Notes under the pieces: generated by a model
The model's database searches: none
What the model was told of the DNA's origin: nothing
The model's input: only the letters and a program-made list of their open reading frames with translations
Assembly: GCA_937966555.1 (NCBI GenBank)
Contig: CALCLY010000031.1
Coordinates: 76,293 to 140,292, forward strand
DNA from: CALCLY01 sp900552775
Lineage (GTDB): Bacteria > Bacillota > Clostridia > UMGS1883 > UMGS1540
Direction of reading: 5' to 3'
Length of the DNA stretch: 64,000 nucleotides
Part shown: piece by piece, positions 8,625 to 17,975 of the stretch
How the letters are laid out: the number at the start of each line of letters is the position of its first letter
Position numbering within the stretch: position 1 is the first letter of the stretch
Program-made: the position numbers and the translations under genes

Positions 8625-8697
8625 TTGGTAAACCTGTTGAAAAGCAGGGGCACAAAGCTTGGTGTCTAAGGCATTTGCTATGACTGACCGGCCGCAA
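8625..8697 (+). promoter_or_regulatory. GEMM / cyclic-di-GMP-I-like riboswitch aptamer
   Basis: Seen: GGTAAACC (8627-8634); hairpin CCTGTT-GAAA-AGCAGG (8633-8648) with a GNRA loop; then GGCACAAAGC (8649-8658), near the family GGACGCAAAGC; then a second hairpin carrying TCTAAG and TATGA, the two halves of the 11-nt GAAA-tetraloop receptor with one T-A for C-G swap. This order is the hallmark of the c-di-GMP-I fold. The guanine preceding the AAACC strand, thought to contact ligand, is kept. The 3' closing strand (GGCCGC) departs from the usual GGTTGCC, so ligand identity (c-di-GMP or cGAMP) is open. It leads into a terminator ahead of a polysaccharide operon. Confidence 0.75.
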
Positions 8698-8732
8698 TTA
8701 TTGATTTTCGGTTTTTGCGGTCGTTTTTTTTT
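8689..8732 (+). terminator. Riboswitch expression platform: intrinsic terminator
   Basis: CGGCCGCAA (8689-8697) pairs with TTGCGGTCG (8715-8723), nine pairs with one G-T, followed by nine T (8724-8732). The 5' arm overlaps the 3' closing strand of the aptamer, so ligand-bound aptamer and terminator are probably mutually exclusive. This favours ligand-on antitermination (inference). The flippase ATG follows 20 bases later. Confidence 0.87.
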
Positions 8733-8752
8733 ACTTGAAATCGGAGATAAAA

Positions 8753-10258
8753 ATGGAACACAGCGGACATAAAATAAAACGCAATTTAATATCGGGAGTA
8801 ATTTATCAGGTTGTTCTCATCGCTTTAAGCTTTCTTTTGCCGAGGCTTTATCTTGAAAACTTCGGTTCTGAAGTAAACGGCGTACTCTCCACGATAAAGC
8901 AGATTTTTGCCTATATGACACTGTTGGAAGCGGGTATAGGCCTTGCTTCAACTCAGGCACTTTATAAGCCTGTAGCAAACGGAGACCGCACGAAGGCAAG
9001 TGCCGTTTTGTCGGCAACGAATATGTATTACAGAAAAACCGGCATTATTTATGCGGCAATAGTAATTGTCCTCGCTGCAGTGTATTCGTTTTTAATACCT
9101 ACAGAGGTAGAAAGTACGGCATTATTTGTTATAATCATCTTAAATGCTATACCCACACTTTTCAGCTATTTCGTTCAGGCAAAATACCGAATTTTAATGG
9201 AGGTAGACGGCAGAAAATATGTAATCAACAATTCTGAAACACTGCTGCAGCTCGCGTCAAACATAGGAAAAATCCTTGTGCTTCTGCTCACCGACAGTCT
9301 GGTTTTGATTCAGCTTGTATATTGCGTCATGGCACTTATCCAGCTTTCGTATTTATATTTTTACGCAAGAAAACAATATCCGTGGCTTGACCTTGGCGCA
9401 GCGCCGGACAAAAGAGCTGTTTCGCAGAAAGAATCTGTTCTTGTACATCAGATTTCGGGAATGGTTTTCAATAATACCGATATTATTCTGCTTTCGGTTT
9501 TATGTGACTTTAAAACCGTCAGCGTGTACTCGATTTACAATATTTTCTTTTCACAGGTGCAGTCTCTTATAACGAGTATAACGCAGGGATTCAGCTTTGC
9601 TCTGGGTCAGCTGTTTCACACGGATAAGGAAAAATTTGATGAAATATTTACTATGTACGAAACGATGTATATAGCCTCAACATTTATAATATATACACTT
9701 ATGGCGGTATTTCTCCTTCCGGTTATTCAGATATATACAAGCGGAATAAATGACATAAGCTACACAAATGCTCCTCTTGTATTTTTGTTTGCCGTGATGA
9801 ATCTTTTGTCAAACGGGAAACTGCCGTCAAATCATGTGCTTGAATATTCCGGAAAGTTCCGTGAAACACGTTCTCATGCCGTAATTGAAATGCTGATAAA
9901 CATAAGCGTCTCTGTCATTGCAATTTTAAAATTGGGCATCTGCGGCGCAATTATCGGCACAATTGCCGCCCTTTTGTACCGCGGAATTATGATGATTTAT
10001 TACGCCAATCGGAAAGTGCTTATTAGAAGTGTTTTCAAAACATATCGCCTTTGGATCATAAACGGCGCTGTCTTTGCACTTGTGATGGCAGTGTTTTCCG
10101 CAGATACTTTCAGCGGATATTCGTTTTTGAAACTTGCAGGTGCCGGAATTATAAATTCCGTATTAATAATCGCTTTGTACATCGGAGCAAACTTTATATT
10201 CTGCAAAAACTCGTTTGACACACTGTTTGCGCTCTTTAAGAGAAAGGAGAAAATATGA
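8753..10258 (+). CDS. Polysaccharide flippase (Wzx/MVF-like, oligosaccharide transporter)
   Basis: 501 residues with about 12-14 hydrophobic segments. The N-terminal part (NLISGVIYQVVLIALSFLLP, then LPRLYLENFG) matches the polysaccharide-biosynthesis flippase family that moves lipid-linked repeat units across the membrane. The ATG at 8753 is taken because CGGAGA lies 6 bases before it; an in-frame TTG 18 bases earlier lacks a site and lies against the terminator T-run. It is the first gene of the exopolysaccharide operon. Its stop overlaps the next start (ATGA). Confidence 0.9.
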   Translation: MEHSGHKIKRNLISGVIYQVVLIALSFLLPRLYLENFGSEVNGVLSTIKQIFAYMTLLEAGIGLASTQALYKPVANGDRTKASAVLSATNMYYRKTGIIYAAIVIVLAAVYSFLIPTEVESTALFVIIILNAIPTLFSYFVQAKYRILMEVDGRKYVINNSETLLQLASNIGKILVLLLTDSLVLIQLVYCVMALIQLSYLYFYARKQYPWLDLGAAPDKRAVSQKESVLVHQISGMVFNNTDIILLSVLCDFKTVSVYSIYNIFFSQVQSLITSITQGFSFALGQLFHTDKEKFDEIFTMYETMYIASTFIIYTLMAVFLLPVIQIYTSGINDISYTNAPLVFLFAVMNLLSNGKLPSNHVLEYSGKFRETRSHAVIEMLINISVSVIAILKLGICGAIIGTIAALLYRGIMMIYYANRKVLIRSVFKTYRLWIINGAVFALVMAVFSADTFSGYSFLKLAGAGIINSVLIIALYIGANFIFCKNSFDTLFALFKRKEKI

Positions 10259-10989
10259 GCATTCCAAAAAGAATATTTTATTGCTGGTTTGGCGGTTCTC
10301 CTCTTCCGCGGTATGCAAAAAAGTACATCAAAAGCTGGATAAAATATTGTCCTGATTATGAAATAATATGTATAAATGAAAAAAACTTTGATGTAAGCTC
10401 AAACAAATATGCGCATGAAGCATATGAAGCCGAAAAATGGGCATTTGTAACAGACTATGTGCGCCTTGCTGTAATTTTCAGACACGGCGGCATTTATCTA
10501 GATACGGACGTTGAACTTCTTAGGCCTCTTGACGATCTTTTATCTTTTGACGGATACATCGGGTTTGACGAAAAAGGACTTGCGGCAACCGGACTCGGAT
10601 TCGGAGCGACGGCAGGAAACAAGGTAATAGAAAGAATGCTTAAAGATTATGATGACATTCCGTTTAAACTTGACAACGGTTCGTATGACTTGACCCCATG
10701 CCCAGACAGAAACACTGCCGCTCTTTCAAAGATGGGTATGGATATTAAAAACACAAATCAGATTTTTAACAAAACCGTTTTTCTGCCGCGCGAATATTTA
10801 TGTCCTTCAAACTATTTCGGAGGCAAAACGGTGATAACGCCGAATACATATTCAATTCACCATTATAAAGCTTCGTGGACATCTGCCGTAACAAAACGTT
10901 CAACGCGTATTAAAAAAATAATCGGCATAAAGCTGTACGACAAGCTTTACGGAAAATTTCTGCACAAATTTAAATGGCTGGAGTGGTAA
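10255..10989 (+). CDS. GT32-type glycosyltransferase (DXD sugar-binding region)
   Basis: 244 residues, cytoplasmic. The opening IPKRIFYCWFGG and the segment KWAFVTDYVRLAVIFRHGGI followed by YLDTDVELLRPLD are typical of the Gly_transf_sug/OCH1-like capsular transferases. The DTD at about 83-85 is the metal/nucleotide-sugar DXD. Donor and acceptor are not predictable. It is translationally coupled to the flippase by a 4-base overlap. Confidence 0.9.
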   Translation: MSIPKRIFYCWFGGSPLPRYAKKYIKSWIKYCPDYEIICINEKNFDVSSNKYAHEAYEAEKWAFVTDYVRLAVIFRHGGIYLDTDVELLRPLDDLLSFDGYIGFDEKGLAATGLGFGATAGNKVIERMLKDYDDIPFKLDNGSYDLTPCPDRNTAALSKMGMDIKNTNQIFNKTVFLPREYLCPSNYFGGKTVITPNTYSIHHYKASWTSAVTKRSTRIKKIIGIKLYDKLYGKFLHKFKWLEW

Positions 10990-10991
10990 AT

Positions 10992-12539
10992 TTGCCTGAT
11001 AGTATAATTAAAAATATAATTAGCAAAATACCGAAACAATTTAAAGTTTGTTTCCTGTCTGCTTTTATAGTCGGACTTACCGCACACATGTATAAAATAA
11101 CAAACTGGATTCCGAACTGGGATTCACTTGTTTTCAGACATGACCCTCAGAATATGATATCTCTCGGAAGATGGTTTTTGCCGATTGTATGTAACATTGG
11201 CTCGCTTTACGATTTACCGTGGATCAACGGCTTTTTGTCCATAGTGCTTACATCACTCGGCGCATCTTTAATATGTCTGATTTTCAACGTGCGCAAACCC
11301 GTCACAGCAGCGCTGATAGGCGCGGCAACGGTAACATTTCCAACCGTCTCATCAGTTTTGCTTTATAATTATGTTGCGGACGGGTACTCCATGACATTCT
11401 TTCTTTCATGCCTTGCAGCACTTCTGATGACAAAGAATAAGCCAAGATATATAGCCGCAGCAATACTTATTGCTCTCTCGGCGGCAATATATCAGGCGTA
11501 CATTTCCGTCACCGTTATGCTGCTTCTTCTGTGGCTGATTGACAGACTTATCTTTAAAAAAGATTCTGTGATTTTTTCGCTTAAAAAGGGTGCGAAATTT
11601 ATGGGTGCAGGCATTTTGGGAATGTCAGCTTATTACGCTGTACTTATGGTTTTACTGAAAATTACCGGAACGCACCTGCTTGACTATCAAGGCATAGGAG
11701 AAGCAATGTCGTTTTCCGCAATAAATATAAAAGACGCGCTATATGTATGCATACATACCTTTTTTAACTATTTTTTTGATTTTTCCGAAGGAATTGCCTT
11801 TTTCCCGATTCTTAATATAATAATTGTTGCCGCAACATTTGTTATGTACGCCGTAAGCGTTACAAAAAGAAAGCTTTTTAAAGATCCTGCACGTCTTTTT
11901 CTGCTTGCTCTGTATGTAATTCTTCTTCCTGCTGCGGCAAACATACTTGCTTTTGCAAACAGCACAATAGAATACCACAATCTGATGAAAATGGGTTATT
12001 TCGTCTTTTATATGTATTTTATACTTTTGTATGAAAGAATGAATTTTTTAAAGATTCGTCAAATACGTATAAAATGCTGTGCCGTTTTTATAATTACATG
12101 CATAATGATTTTTAATCAGATTATTATTGCAAACATTTGTTATCACAAGCTTCAGCTGGCTTACGAAAAGTCATACGGACTGCTTATGCGAATTATTGAC
12201 AGAATAGAGCAAACCGACAATTCCGAGGTTTGCCGAGAAATTCTTATAGTAGGTGCTTTGCCGGGCAGCGAGGCTTACAGCGTTAACCTTCCGCCCGATA
12301 TGACCGGTGCCACTGACGGATATATTCTCAGGAAAGATGACGAATCAGTCGGGCAAAGCGTATTGTGCAGCGCCATAAACGATTATTCCGGAAAAAATTA
12401 CAGTTTTATTTACGGAGAAAGAAAAAAAGAAATGCTTAAAAGCGAAAGGGTAAAATCCATGTCGCGGTGGCCGGATAAAAATTCAGTGACCGCACAAGAC
12501 GGAATTATAGTTATAAAACTCAGCGAATCCGACAAATAA
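10992..12539 (+). CDS. Multi-pass membrane glucosyltransferase-like protein (GtrII type)
   Basis: About 515 residues with roughly 11 membrane segments and a C-terminal soluble part of about 110 residues. The early NWIPNWDSLVF loop and the run of hydrophobic helices resemble GtrII-like polyprenyl-phosphate-sugar transferases that decorate glycans on the outer face. A TTG at 10992 has GGAG 8 bases upstream and gives a start just after the previous stop. An ATG 18 bases earlier lies inside the previous gene without a clear site. The DPM1-like gene at 26974 could supply its lipid-linked sugar donor (inference). Confidence 0.72.
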   Translation: MPDSIIKNIISKIPKQFKVCFLSAFIVGLTAHMYKITNWIPNWDSLVFRHDPQNMISLGRWFLPIVCNIGSLYDLPWINGFLSIVLTSLGASLICLIFNVRKPVTAALIGAATVTFPTVSSVLLYNYVADGYSMTFFLSCLAALLMTKNKPRYIAAAILIALSAAIYQAYISVTVMLLLLWLIDRLIFKKDSVIFSLKKGAKFMGAGILGMSAYYAVLMVLLKITGTHLLDYQGIGEAMSFSAINIKDALYVCIHTFFNYFFDFSEGIAFFPILNIIIVAATFVMYAVSVTKRKLFKDPARLFLLALYVILLPAAANILAFANSTIEYHNLMKMGYFVFYMYFILLYERMNFLKIRQIRIKCCAVFIITCIMIFNQIIIANICYHKLQLAYEKSYGLLMRIIDRIEQTDNSEVCREILIVGALPGSEAYSVNLPPDMTGATDGYILRKDDESVGQSVLCSAINDYSGKNYSFIYGERKKEMLKSERVKSMSRWPDKNSVTAQDGIIVIKLSESDK

Positions 12540-12556
12540 TTGCAAAGGAGAAGACC

Positions 12557-13456
12557 ATGATATATGTTTGTGCGGATGATTACGGCATGACACCGCAATC
12601 CTGTGCCAAAATTGAAGAATGTTCGAAATACGGTGCACTCAACAAGATAAGCATTTTGCCAAACTCCCCGTACGCCGCACGTGATTTTTCCTATTCCGAA
12701 TACGGCGTAACACGCGCCGTTCATATAAATCTTGTGGAGGGGAAATCCCTTATCCCCTCTCACGAAATCAGCTTGCTTGCCGATGAAGAAGGAGTGTTTA
12801 AACACACATTTTTGGGGCTGCTGCTTCTTTCGCTTTCGCATAAGCGCAGAGAATTTAAAAAGCAGATCTATGCTGAAATGAAGGCTCAAATAACTTACTG
12901 GCAAAACAACATAGCGCCAAATGCACCGATTTTTCTTGATTCACACCAACATGTGCACATGATACCGGCAATTTTCAAAACTCTTCTTCGAGTTTTGAAA
13001 GAAGAAAATATAAAAGCGGAGTATATAAGAATTCCGGCAGAACCTCTGATGCCGCATATTATGACGCCGTCGCTGTATTTTTCATACAAACCCGCAAATA
13101 TCTTAAAGCATATTATACTGTCGTTTTTCAAGCTTTTGAACAGCGGCGCTTTTAAAAAATCCGGATTGAAAACGGCGTACTTTATGGGCATTCTTTTTTC
13201 GGGAGATATGACAAGCGACAAAATTCAAAAAATTCTTCCGCGCTATATTAAGCTTGCCGAAAAGAAAAATGCGGACATAGAGCTTTTGTTCCACCCGGGA
13301 TATGCGAAACGCGGCGAATTTAAAAAATTCCGTGCACGCGAAAGTTTTATAAAATTTTATTTGTCGAAACAGAGAAAAAAAGAATACAACACACTTATGC
13401 AGATAAACCTTGAAGGGAGAACGGAAAATGGCTTACATCGAGCGGGAAAAAGTTGA
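12557..13456 (+). CDS. YdjC/ChbG family carbohydrate deacetylase
   Basis: 299 residues. YdjC/ChbG proteins are metal-dependent deacetylases of N-acetylated sugars. Seen: ADDYGMT at residues 6-12 (metal Asp), HINLVEG near 55, DSHQHVHMIP near 129 (metal His pair), and ELLFHPGY near 253. In exopolysaccharide loci this class probably trims acetyl groups from a precursor or repeat unit. An AAAGGAG site precedes the ATG. The 3' end overlaps the priming transferase gene by 29 bases. Confidence 0.88.
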   Translation: MIYVCADDYGMTPQSCAKIEECSKYGALNKISILPNSPYAARDFSYSEYGVTRAVHINLVEGKSLIPSHEISLLADEEGVFKHTFLGLLLLSLSHKRREFKKQIYAEMKAQITYWQNNIAPNAPIFLDSHQHVHMIPAIFKTLLRVLKEENIKAEYIRIPAEPLMPHIMTPSLYFSYKPANILKHIILSFFKLLNSGAFKKSGLKTAYFMGILFSGDMTSDKIQKILPRYIKLAEKKNADIELLFHPGYAKRGEFKKFRARESFIKFYLSKQRKKEYNTLMQINLEGRTENGLHRAGKS

Positions 13457-14108
13457 TAAAAAAACACGCGAAAAGCTTGAAGCACTGATAGAAAAATCAT
13501 ATTCTCACTATTGGAAAAAGAAGCGTCTTTTCGACATATTTTTTGCTTCGCTTATTCTACTGTTCTTCATCCCTTTGATGATTGTTATTACCGCCGTAAT
13601 TTATATAGACGATCCTCATGCAAGCCCAATTTATAAACAAATACGCGTAGGCCGTCACGGAAAAACTTTTAATATGTATAAATTCAGGACAATGTATGCA
13701 AACGCAGACAATATAAAAAGCTCACTTTCAGCTCAAAATGAAATGGACGGTCCCGTATTCAAAATGAAAGACGATCCGAGAATAACAAGAGTCGGCAAAT
13801 ATCTGAGAAAACTTTCTCTTGATGAACTTATGCAGTTCTTCAACGTATTCAAAGGAGATATGACGCTTGTCGGTCCGCGTCCGCCTCTTCCCGATGAGGT
13901 AAAATATTATACGGATTATCAAAAGCTCCGCTTACTTGTCACTCCCGGTATCACCTGCACATGGCAAATAAGCAAAAACAGGAATGATATACCGTTTGAA
14001 AAATGGGTTGATATGGATCTTGACTACATACAAAACCGCACTTTTTGGGGCGATATTAAAATAATGCTCAAAACGCCGATTGCCATGCTTTCGGCAACAG
14101 GCAGATAA
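13428..14108 (+). CDS. Undecaprenyl-phosphate sugar-1-phosphate (priming) transferase
   Basis: 226 residues. Bacterial sugar transferase that starts repeat-unit assembly by loading a sugar phosphate onto undecaprenyl phosphate. Seen: KKRLFDIFFASLI, opening the single re-entrant membrane helix (about 30-58), KFRTMYANAD, DDPRITRVGKYLRKLSLDEL and LVGPRPPLPDEV, all core motifs. The ATG at 13428 is supported by GGGAG. The length is that of the short, single-helix class (about 200-230) rather than the WcaJ five-helix class. Confidence 0.94.
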   Translation: MAYIEREKVDKKTREKLEALIEKSYSHYWKKKRLFDIFFASLILLFFIPLMIVITAVIYIDDPHASPIYKQIRVGRHGKTFNMYKFRTMYANADNIKSSLSAQNEMDGPVFKMKDDPRITRVGKYLRKLSLDELMQFFNVFKGDMTLVGPRPPLPDEVKYYTDYQKLRLLVTPGITCTWQISKNRNDIPFEKWVDMDLDYIQNRTFWGDIKIMLKTPIAMLSATGR

Positions 14109-14127
14109 AAAAGATAGGAAAAACAAT

Positions 14128-15273
14128 ATGAAAATTGCAATGATCGGTCACAAGGTTATCCCGTCACAACGCGGCGGAATTGAAAACGTTCTCACTTCGC
14201 TCTGCCCTCTTCTCGCAGAGCTCGGCGCAGAAATAACCGTATATAATCGCTCTTCCGATAAAATAGAAGACAATTATTTACACGAAGTAAGAAACGGATT
14301 TTATAAAGGAGTCCGTCTCAAAACCGCACCCACAATTAAATTACGCGGCATATCGGCTATGATAGCTTCATACACGGCAGCTCTGCGCGCTTCGTTTTCG
14401 AACGCCGACATCGTTCATTTTCATGCGGAAGGTCCCTGTGCCGCACTGTGGATTCCGAAACTTTTCGGCAAAAAATGTGTTGCAACCGTACATGGACTTG
14501 ACTGGCAGCGTGAAAAGTGGAAACGCGGCCCGGCTTCAAAATATATTAAAACCGGCGAAAAAGTTATGGCAAAATATGCGGATAAAATCATTGTACTGAG
14601 CGAAAGTGCCCGCACATATTTCAAAGATACATATAAGCGCGATACAGTTCTTATTCCAAACGGAATAGACCGCCCCAAGCATACGGCTGCCGATAAAATA
14701 ACAAAGCTTTTCGGTCTTAAAAAAGATGAATACATCTGTGTTGTTTCAAGACTCACTCCCGAAAAGGGTATACATTATCTTATCGATGCACAAAACTCTG
14801 TAAAGCCCGATAAAAAGCTTGTTATCGCAGGTGATACCGGAGACTCGGACAGCGCAGATTCATACACGGCTCTTCTGAGAAAAAAAGCGAAAGATAATCC
14901 GAATATCATTTTTACGGGATTTATTTCCGGTGATGTACTGCGTGAAATCTACAGCAACACCTATGCCGTGTGCCTCCCCTCCGACATAGAGGGCATGTCT
15001 TTAAGTCTTTTGGAAGCCTTGGCATACGGAAACGCTCTTCTTTGTTCAGACATACCTGAAAATACATCTGTTGCAAAAAATCACGCATTGTATTTTAAAA
15101 AAAGCGATACAAATGATTTGGCAAAAAAGCTTAAATTTCTGTGCAGCGACAGTGACTTTGCAAAAAAACTGAAGAAAGGCGCCGACGATTTTATTCTTTC
15201 GAAATACAGCCGAAAAGATGTGGCGTTATCTCATTTCAAACTATATAAAAGCATTTTGGATAGCCGAAAGTAA
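14128..15273 (+). CDS. GT4 glycosyltransferase
   Basis: 381 residues, GT-B fold. The N-terminal acceptor domain has SQRGGIENV. The C-terminal donor domain has SRLTPEKGIHYLIDA (about 207-221) and SDIEGMSLSLLEALAYG (about 287-303), with the E-x7-E pattern of retaining GT4 enzymes. The ATG at 14128 follows TAGGAAA. Probable role: transfer of a hexose or rhamnose-type sugar to the lipid-linked repeat unit; specificity unknown. Confidence 0.92.
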   Translation: MKIAMIGHKVIPSQRGGIENVLTSLCPLLAELGAEITVYNRSSDKIEDNYLHEVRNGFYKGVRLKTAPTIKLRGISAMIASYTAALRASFSNADIVHFHAEGPCAALWIPKLFGKKCVATVHGLDWQREKWKRGPASKYIKTGEKVMAKYADKIIVLSESARTYFKDTYKRDTVLIPNGIDRPKHTAADKITKLFGLKKDEYICVVSRLTPEKGIHYLIDAQNSVKPDKKLVIAGDTGDSDSADSYTALLRKKAKDNPNIIFTGFISGDVLREIYSNTYAVCLPSDIEGMSLSLLEALAYGNALLCSDIPENTSVAKNHALYFKKSDTNDLAKKLKFLCSDSDFAKKLKKGADDFILSKYSRKDVALSHFKLYKSILDSRK

Positions 15274-15313
15274 ATATCCCTATACGTTATCCCAAAGAAA
15301 GGAAATTATAAAT

Positions 15314-16570
15314 ATGGACAATTTTGTTTCTTCTTCACCGAATCGATCTTACGACTTTGAAACGAAAGAACAGCGCATAAAAGCGCATCTTAAAACCGTT
15401 GTATCGGACGAAGTATACAATAAATGGATAGAAAATTTTGTTTTTGAAAAAATCGACTCAAAAAAAATACTAATAGGATATTACGGTTCGGAACCTCTGA
15501 AAGAATTCAACAAAAACTACAGAGAAATCGTATGGATTCATATTTGCTCCGTTGTGGGTTATGTGAAAAAACTTAAAATAATAAAACGCCGCAAAAAAAT
15601 CGCCGAACCGCATGATACTGCCGCAAAGAAGATAAAAAGCCATTCCGCAAAGCTTGTCTTTATGAGTATTTTATGTGCATTTCTTGCTCTGGCTGCCGCC
15701 GTTACGGCTTGCAACTATGTGATTAACAGAAATTTTACCGAAACTTTTTACAGCGTCAGCAGCCTTAAAGTAAACAATGCGATGCGTATTATTCAAATAT
15801 CCGATTTACACAGTGTGTCATACGGAAAAAACAACTCAAAACTTACGGAACGAATTCAAAAGCTCAAGCCTGATATAATTATTTTTACGGGTGACTGTCT
15901 CGATTCCTCATCCCCGTCCGACTCTGAAGTGATAAATCTCTGTTCCTCCCTGAAAGACACTGCACCCATGATTTATGTATACGGGAACAACGAGGTTAAA
16001 AGATTTTACGATATAAATCTAAATCAGGACGAGCTTGACGCAAAATACGGTTTCTCCGACGAATCACGCAGCCCCGAAGTACTTTCATCGGAAACAGACG
16101 ATTTTGAAAAAGAACTTGAGGCAGTCGGAGTGAAAGTTTTGAAAAATGAAAAAGATACCGTAACGGTGGGGTCTACACAGGTTGATATTTACGGTGTTCT
16201 TACATCAAATCCTTCATCATTCTGGTCATATTCCGGAAAAAGCTTTAACAGTTTTTTATATGATGATCCGAACAATCTTAAAATAACCGCAATTCATGAG
16301 CCTACGGTATATGAGGTATACAATTATGATTATTGGGGAGATCTCATTCTCTGCGGTCACACGCACGGCGGAACGGCAAAAATTCCGTTTCTCGGTCCTC
16401 TTTACACACATGAAAACGGCTTATTCCCGGAAAGAAGCGGCGCATATGTATACGGAAGATATTCGGTTTCCGGCACTCCGCTCATTGTCAGCTCCGGGCT
16501 CTCAAACAAAAACATACTGCGGCTTAATAATAAGCCCGAGCTTGTTATTATCGACATTAACAAATTTTAA
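15314..16570 (+). CDS. Membrane metallophosphoesterase with DnaA-N-like N-terminal domain
   Basis: 418 residues. The C-terminal calcineurin-like phosphoesterase domain (about 158-415) shows ISDLHSVSYG, FTGDCLD, VYGNNEV and CGHTHGG, the full set of two-metal ligands. One membrane helix (about 113-136) places it outside. The first 95 residues, before a basic KRRKK stretch, resemble the N-terminal domain of DnaA in spacing and pattern (conserved Trp at 38, alternating helix/strand). This is my reading and needs a profile search. A role in lipid-pyrophosphate or nucleotide-sugar hydrolysis during polymer export is possible. It lies 40 bases after the GT4 gene. Confidence 0.82.
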   Translation: MDNFVSSSPNRSYDFETKEQRIKAHLKTVVSDEVYNKWIENFVFEKIDSKKILIGYYGSEPLKEFNKNYREIVWIHICSVVGYVKKLKIIKRRKKIAEPHDTAAKKIKSHSAKLVFMSILCAFLALAAAVTACNYVINRNFTETFYSVSSLKVNNAMRIIQISDLHSVSYGKNNSKLTERIQKLKPDIIIFTGDCLDSSSPSDSEVINLCSSLKDTAPMIYVYGNNEVKRFYDINLNQDELDAKYGFSDESRSPEVLSSETDDFEKELEAVGVKVLKNEKDTVTVGSTQVDIYGVLTSNPSSFWSYSGKSFNSFLYDDPNNLKITAIHEPTVYEVYNYDYWGDLILCGHTHGGTAKIPFLGPLYTHENGLFPERSGAYVYGRYSVSGTPLIVSSGLSNKNILRLNNKPELVIIDINKF

Positions 16571-16591
16571 TTCGGAAAGGAAAAAGCAAAT

Positions 16592-17953
16592 ATGTTTGTC
16601 TCACTGTTACAAAAGCTGCTTTTGGCGGCAATTGTTATTATAATGCTTCTGAGTATTGTAAGAATCTATATCCGCTCAAAAAATGTAACCAAAACCGAGT
16701 TTACGGAAATATTTAAAAACACAGAATATTTAACATCGTGGGTTTTGGTGTGCGTATTTATCTTTACTGCCGTTTTCGGCGTTTTGAATTATGCAGTTGC
16801 AAAAAAATCCGTTTATGCCGTTATAACGCTTAACTATTCGGAAGCTTCGCAGGCACAAAACTCAAACGGCACCAGATTTAATATTAGCGAAATAACCTGC
16901 GATGAGGTACTGGAAAGAGCCATTCAAAAAGGCGCCTTTGAAAATATAAATGTAAACGATTTAAAATCATGTCTCACCGTATCTCCGTATGTTCAGGGCG
17001 ATGTTACGGATAAATCGTCTTATTATATTTCAACAGAGTTTCTTGTTGAATATCATGCTAACAAAAAAACACAGCGTTTAAACTCAGAAAATGTTTTAAA
17101 GCTTATTACAAGCGCATATAAGGAATACTATATCGAAAAATATACCGATAATTTCAAACCGGATTCAGGATCGGAAAAGCCTGTCTTTTCCTCAATGGAA
17201 TACATGGATATAGTAGCGTATTTGGACAAAGAAGCAACATCTGTTTTAAATTATCTTTACGGTCTCGCCAAAAAAAGTCCGAGTTTTGTAACTCAAAACA
17301 ACACAACTTTTGATTCGATTGCCGGAAAAGTATTTCAGTTTAAAGAAACGCAGATTGAACAAAATCTTCGTTCACTGGTTCTGCAAAACGGTATAACCAG
17401 AAATGCTCCTGATTATACGGACCGTCTGTCATATCAAAATACAACAACCGATTTTGACCGCCAAAAAAATGCGGCATCGTTTGACATTTGCAACAGAGCC
17501 ATTTCGATGTACTCCGAAGAAATGACGCGTGTTGTACTCGTTCCCACGTGGGACGAATCGGGAAAATACTACATGGGCAGAACCAAAGTCGGCATTGACG
17601 AACTTTCCGTTAATGCTTCCGACTACAGCAACAAAGTTGCTTCAAACGAAAAATCCATAATGGACAACAATCTCATAATAAACAAAATTCAAACTGCGGG
17701 AGATAATTCCGCTGCACGCAGTGAGGCAGACTCTCTCATATCGCAAATTGACAGCAGCATTGAATCTTTTACCAAGGAGGCTATTGCTGCAGGAAGAGAA
17801 TATTCAAATTACAAAATGAATCAATGTATAGCCGTAAGCGTTACGGGTTCTTCAATTTTGGGTGAACTTAAACATGTAGCTATATTTGCGATTTTGACAT
17901 ATATTGCGCTGATGCTTTTGTCAATTTCAAAAGAATTCCCGAAAAAAAGCTGA
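16592..17953 (+). CDS. Wzz-like chain-length/co-polymerase protein
   Basis: 453 residues. Two N-terminal membrane helices (about 5-23 and 47-69), a long extracytoplasmic region (about 75-420) and a C-terminal helix (about 426-445). After helix 2 the text YAVITLNYSEASQAQNSNGT followed by a conserved Ile/Val-rich VLERAIQKG matches the start of Wzz-type polysaccharide co-polymerases, which set glycan chain length with the Wzy polymerase. No tyrosine kinase domain. It is a distant paralogue of the next gene. Confidence 0.75.
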   Translation: MFVSLLQKLLLAAIVIIMLLSIVRIYIRSKNVTKTEFTEIFKNTEYLTSWVLVCVFIFTAVFGVLNYAVAKKSVYAVITLNYSEASQAQNSNGTRFNISEITCDEVLERAIQKGAFENINVNDLKSCLTVSPYVQGDVTDKSSYYISTEFLVEYHANKKTQRLNSENVLKLITSAYKEYYIEKYTDNFKPDSGSEKPVFSSMEYMDIVAYLDKEATSVLNYLYGLAKKSPSFVTQNNTTFDSIAGKVFQFKETQIEQNLRSLVLQNGITRNAPDYTDRLSYQNTTTDFDRQKNAASFDICNRAISMYSEEMTRVVLVPTWDESGKYYMGRTKVGIDELSVNASDYSNKVASNEKSIMDNNLIINKIQTAGDNSAARSEADSLISQIDSSIESFTKEAIAAGREYSNYKMNQCIAVSVTGSSILGELKHVAIFAILTYIALMLLSISKEFPKKS

Positions 17954-17975
17954 TGCTGTAAGGAGGTAAGACAAA

